Below are positions 62,331-64,000 of a DNA stretch of 64,000 bases, piece by piece. A program made the position numbers and the translations under genes. This DNA comes from Sphingomonas sp. S1-29. Lineage in GTDB: Bacteria; Pseudomonadota; Alphaproteobacteria; Sphingomonadales; Sphingomonadaceae. Under the pieces are notes generated by a model. It saw only the letters and a list, made by a program, of their open reading frames with translations. It was not told the origin of the DNA and ran no database searches. The stretch spans positions 2,779,501 to 2,843,500 of the forward strand of contig NZ_CP110678.1 of the NCBI RefSeq assembly GCF_026167545.1. Reading direction: 5' to 3'. Position 1 is the first letter of the stretch, and every line of letters starts with the position of its first letter.

Positions 62331-62342
62331 CCAATCGATTGG
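62331..62342. promoter_or_regulatory. Perfect palindrome CCAATCGATTGG between divergent genes
   Basis: This 12-bp site with a central CG is in the 188-bp gap between NIPSNAP and DUF1080 genes. It resembles operators of LacI-type regulators. There is no regulator gene in view. Confidence 0.4.
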
Positions 62343-62400
62343 CTGCGATCTGCCGACAACAGTGCACGACGCCCGCGCGCGGGAAGATCGGGAGAGGTCG

Positions 62401-63153
62401 ATGTTCAAGCTCAAGCGATCCGTTATGGCCTGCCTCCTCCTCGTAGCGGGCGGCATGGCGGCGGATGCGCAGGTGCCGGCGGCCAACAGGCTGACCGCGG
62501 CCGAGCGCGCGGCGGGCTGGACGCTCCTCGTCGACGGTCGCGACCTGTCGGGATGGCGGTCCTTTGCCGGCGGCGACGCGCCGCCGACCTGGCGCGTGCA
62601 GGATGGCGCGATCGTGCTGGTCAAGGACGACGGCCAGATGAGCGGGACCGACCTCGTCACCGCCAAAAGCTTCGGCGCGTTCGAACTCACGCTCGATTGG
62701 AAGGTGGCGAAAGGCGGCAATAGCGGCGTCCTCTATCTGGCGCGCAACATCCCGCAAACGCGGCAGGTGTATGAAACCGGGCTCGAGATGCAGGTGCTCG
62801 ACGATGCGGGGCATGCCGATGGCAAGATCCCCTCGCACCGGGCGGGCGCGCTCTACGACATGACCGTGCCGCCCCCCGGCACCGCGCGCCCGGCAGGCAG
62901 CTGGAACCGGGCGCGGCTGCTCGTCGAGCCGGGACGCATCCGGCAATGGCTCAACGGCGTGATGACCGCCGATGTCTCCTACGGCGACGATGCCTGGCGG
63001 CGGCGCGTGGCGGGCTCGAAATTCGCGAAAATGCCCTATTTCGGCACCTTCGCCAGCGGCGTCATCGCGCTGCAGGATCATGGCGAGCCGGTCGCGTTCA
63101 GGAACATCAAGCTGCGCCCGATCGCCGCGAGCGCCGTGGCGGACAAACCGTGA
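62401..63153 (+). CDS. DUF1080 (3-keto-disaccharide hydrolase-like) secreted protein
   Basis: ATG 62401 is preceded by GGGAGAGG and gives 250 residues. A signal peptide (MACLLLVAGGMAADAQ) precedes the jelly-roll domain with WTLLVDGRDLSGWRSF, WRVQDGAIVL, LTLDWKVAKGGNSGVLY, YETGLEMQVLDD and WNRARLLVEPGRIRQWLNG. This is the DUF1080 fold. Some characterised members are 3-keto-glycoside hydrolases or lyases. The GTG of the GMC gene overlaps its stop. Confidence 0.88.
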   Translation: MFKLKRSVMACLLLVAGGMAADAQVPAANRLTAAERAAGWTLLVDGRDLSGWRSFAGGDAPPTWRVQDGAIVLVKDDGQMSGTDLVTAKSFGAFELTLDWKVAKGGNSGVLYLARNIPQTRQVYETGLEMQVLDDAGHADGKIPSHRAGALYDMTVPPPGTARPAGSWNRARLLVEPGRIRQWLNGVMTADVSYGDDAWRRRVAGSKFAKMPYFGTFASGVIALQDHGEPVAFRNIKLRPIAASAVADKP

Positions 63154-64000
63154 GCCGCGGTCCAGCGACCGCCCCCGCAGACGTCATCATCGTCGGCTCG
63201 GGCGCTGCCGGCGGCATGGCGGCGTACAGCCTCACCAAGGCCGGGCTGCGCTGCCTGATGCTCGAGGCGGGGCGCGACTATGACCCGCAGCAGGAGGTCA
63301 ACATGCTCGCGCCCGAAAGCGACGCGCCGCTCCGGGGCAGCGCGACCCCCGACAAGCCGTTCGGCTATTTCGACGCGACCGTCGACGGCGGCTGGGAGGT
63401 CGATGGCGAGCCCTATACCTCGACCGAGGGCAGCGGTTTTCGCTGGTGGCGGCCGCGAATGCTGGGCGGGCGCACCAATCACTGGGGTCGCCACGTGCCG
63501 CGCTGGGGTGCCTATGACTTCAAGCCGTTTTCGCGCGACGGGCTCGGCGTCGACTGGCCGATCGGCTATGACGATGTCGCCCCCTACTACGACCGGGTCG
63601 AGAAGATGATTGGCGTCAATGGCGGTCCGATCGGCCTCGAGAACCATCCCGATTCGCCCGCCGACTGCCTGATGCCGCCGCCCGCGCCGCGCGTGCCCGA
63701 GCTGCTGCTCAAGGCGACCGCCGAGAGCATGGGCATTCCCGTGCGGGCGGCGCATACCGCGGTGCTGACGCGCGACATGCCCGATCCCGTCGCGCCGCGA
63801 AGCGCCTGCTTCAACGCGACGCCGTGCAGCCGCGGCTGCACGATCGGCGCGATGTTCCAGACGACGACCTCGTTCCTGCCGATGGCGAAGGCGACGGGGC
63901 GGTTGACGGTGGTCACCGACGCGATGGTCGCGCGCGTGCTAACGAACCAGGCGGGCCGGGCCACGGGCGTCGAATATGTCGATCGCAAGACGGGCGTGCG
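63150..64000 (+). CDS. GMC family FAD-dependent oxidoreductase, 3' end cut by window edge
   Basis: The GTG 63150 frame runs to the right edge, 283 residues. VIIVGSGAAGGMAAYSLTKAGLRCLMLEAG is the FAD-binding site and RMLGGRTNHWGRHVPRW a typical GMC block; several Cys occur near residues 216-232. Relatives oxidise sugars at C3 or gluconate and use membrane electron carriers. Coupled to the DUF1080 gene, it fits a C3-oxidation plus cleavage route for glycosides. The C-terminal catalytic His domain is outside the window. Confidence 0.87.
   Translation, partial: MSRGPATAPADVIIVGSGAAGGMAAYSLTKAGLRCLMLEAGRDYDPQQEVNMLAPESDAPLRGSATPDKPFGYFDATVDGGWEVDGEPYTSTEGSGFRWWRPRMLGGRTNHWGRHVPRWGAYDFKPFSRDGLGVDWPIGYDDVAPYYDRVEKMIGVNGGPIGLENHPDSPADCLMPPPAPRVPELLLKATAESMGIPVRAAHTAVLTRDMPDPVAPRSACFNATPCSRGCTIGAMFQTTTSFLPMAKATGRLTVVTDAMVARVLTNQAGRATGVEYVDRKTGV

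Noticed and set aside
1..64000. CRISPR array
   Set aside because: No regularly spaced direct repeats of 20-40 bp were seen, and no cas gene.

Overview
The window reads as a high-GC alphaproteobacterial chromosome segment, most likely Sphingomonas or a close sphingomonad. The evidence is a split transhydrogenase alpha subunit (pntAA/pntAB), a bacterial aa3 oxidase subunit IV, many TonB-dependent receptors paired with tryptophan-halogenase-like flavoproteins, GTGA/ATGA gene overlaps and dense GC-rich coding. No CRISPR array, insertion sequence or complete prophage was seen.

Layout. 1-6.5 kb: a truncated sigma-54 response regulator faces an energy-metabolism operon (cytochrome oxidase subunit IV, pntAA, a bacterial PH-domain gene, hicA, hicB, pntAB, pntB), followed by a winged-helix regulator and a tRNA-Val(TAC). 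7.3-17.9 kb: a RiPP cluster that I interpret as a lasso-peptide locus. It has an HprK-like kinase, a sulfotransferase, a B2 transglutaminase-like leader peptidase, an Asp/Asn beta-hydroxylase, a second sulfotransferase with an N-terminal Nif11-like domain, a PqqD-type B1 protein, an asparagine-synthetase-like cyclase and a 54-residue candidate precursor on the opposite strand. A block of three tail-collar (microcystin-dependent-protein-like) genes, a GNAT gene, a DUF6916-like gene and an NTP_transf_5 nucleotidyltransferase follows.

17.8-39.9 kb: an exopolysaccharide locus, mostly on the minus strand. It encodes a Wza-like export lipoprotein, an O-antigen-ligase-like protein, a Wzc-type tyrosine autokinase with a Tyr-Gly tail, a TPR-like protein, an MsbA-like ABC transporter, an OafA-type acyltransferase, several glycosyltransferases, AsnB, an EpsG-like polymerase, a UDP-HexNAc 6-dehydrogenase and the initiating polyprenyl-phosphate sugar transferase. 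A sub-block of glycosyltransferases and an FkbM methyltransferase lies on the plus strand inside it.

40.3-64 kb: carbohydrate scavenging. One TonB receptor with an upstream LacI-type operator faces two tandem halogenase-like genes and a cupin-like (JmjC-type) gene. A GH11 xylanase, an SGNH hydrolase and a GH5 glycanase follow. Next is a maltodextrin-type locus: alpha-glucosidase, alpha-amylase, halogenase-like flavoprotein and TonB receptor in one coupled minus-strand operon, facing a LacI regulator and an MFS sugar transporter across a palindromic operator. The window ends with a NIPSNAP protein, a DUF1080 (3-keto-glycoside hydrolase-like) protein and a GMC oxidoreductase cut by the right edge, suggesting a 3-keto-sugar route.

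The strongest candidate for an undescribed system is the lasso-type cluster. It combines the core cyclase and peptidase genes with five potential tailoring enzymes (kinase, two sulfotransferases, hydroxylase, nucleotidyltransferase). The candidate precursor ends in Ser, has two tail Tyr residues and an Asp placed for a 7-, 8- or 9-residue ring. All functions are inferred from sequence reading alone.
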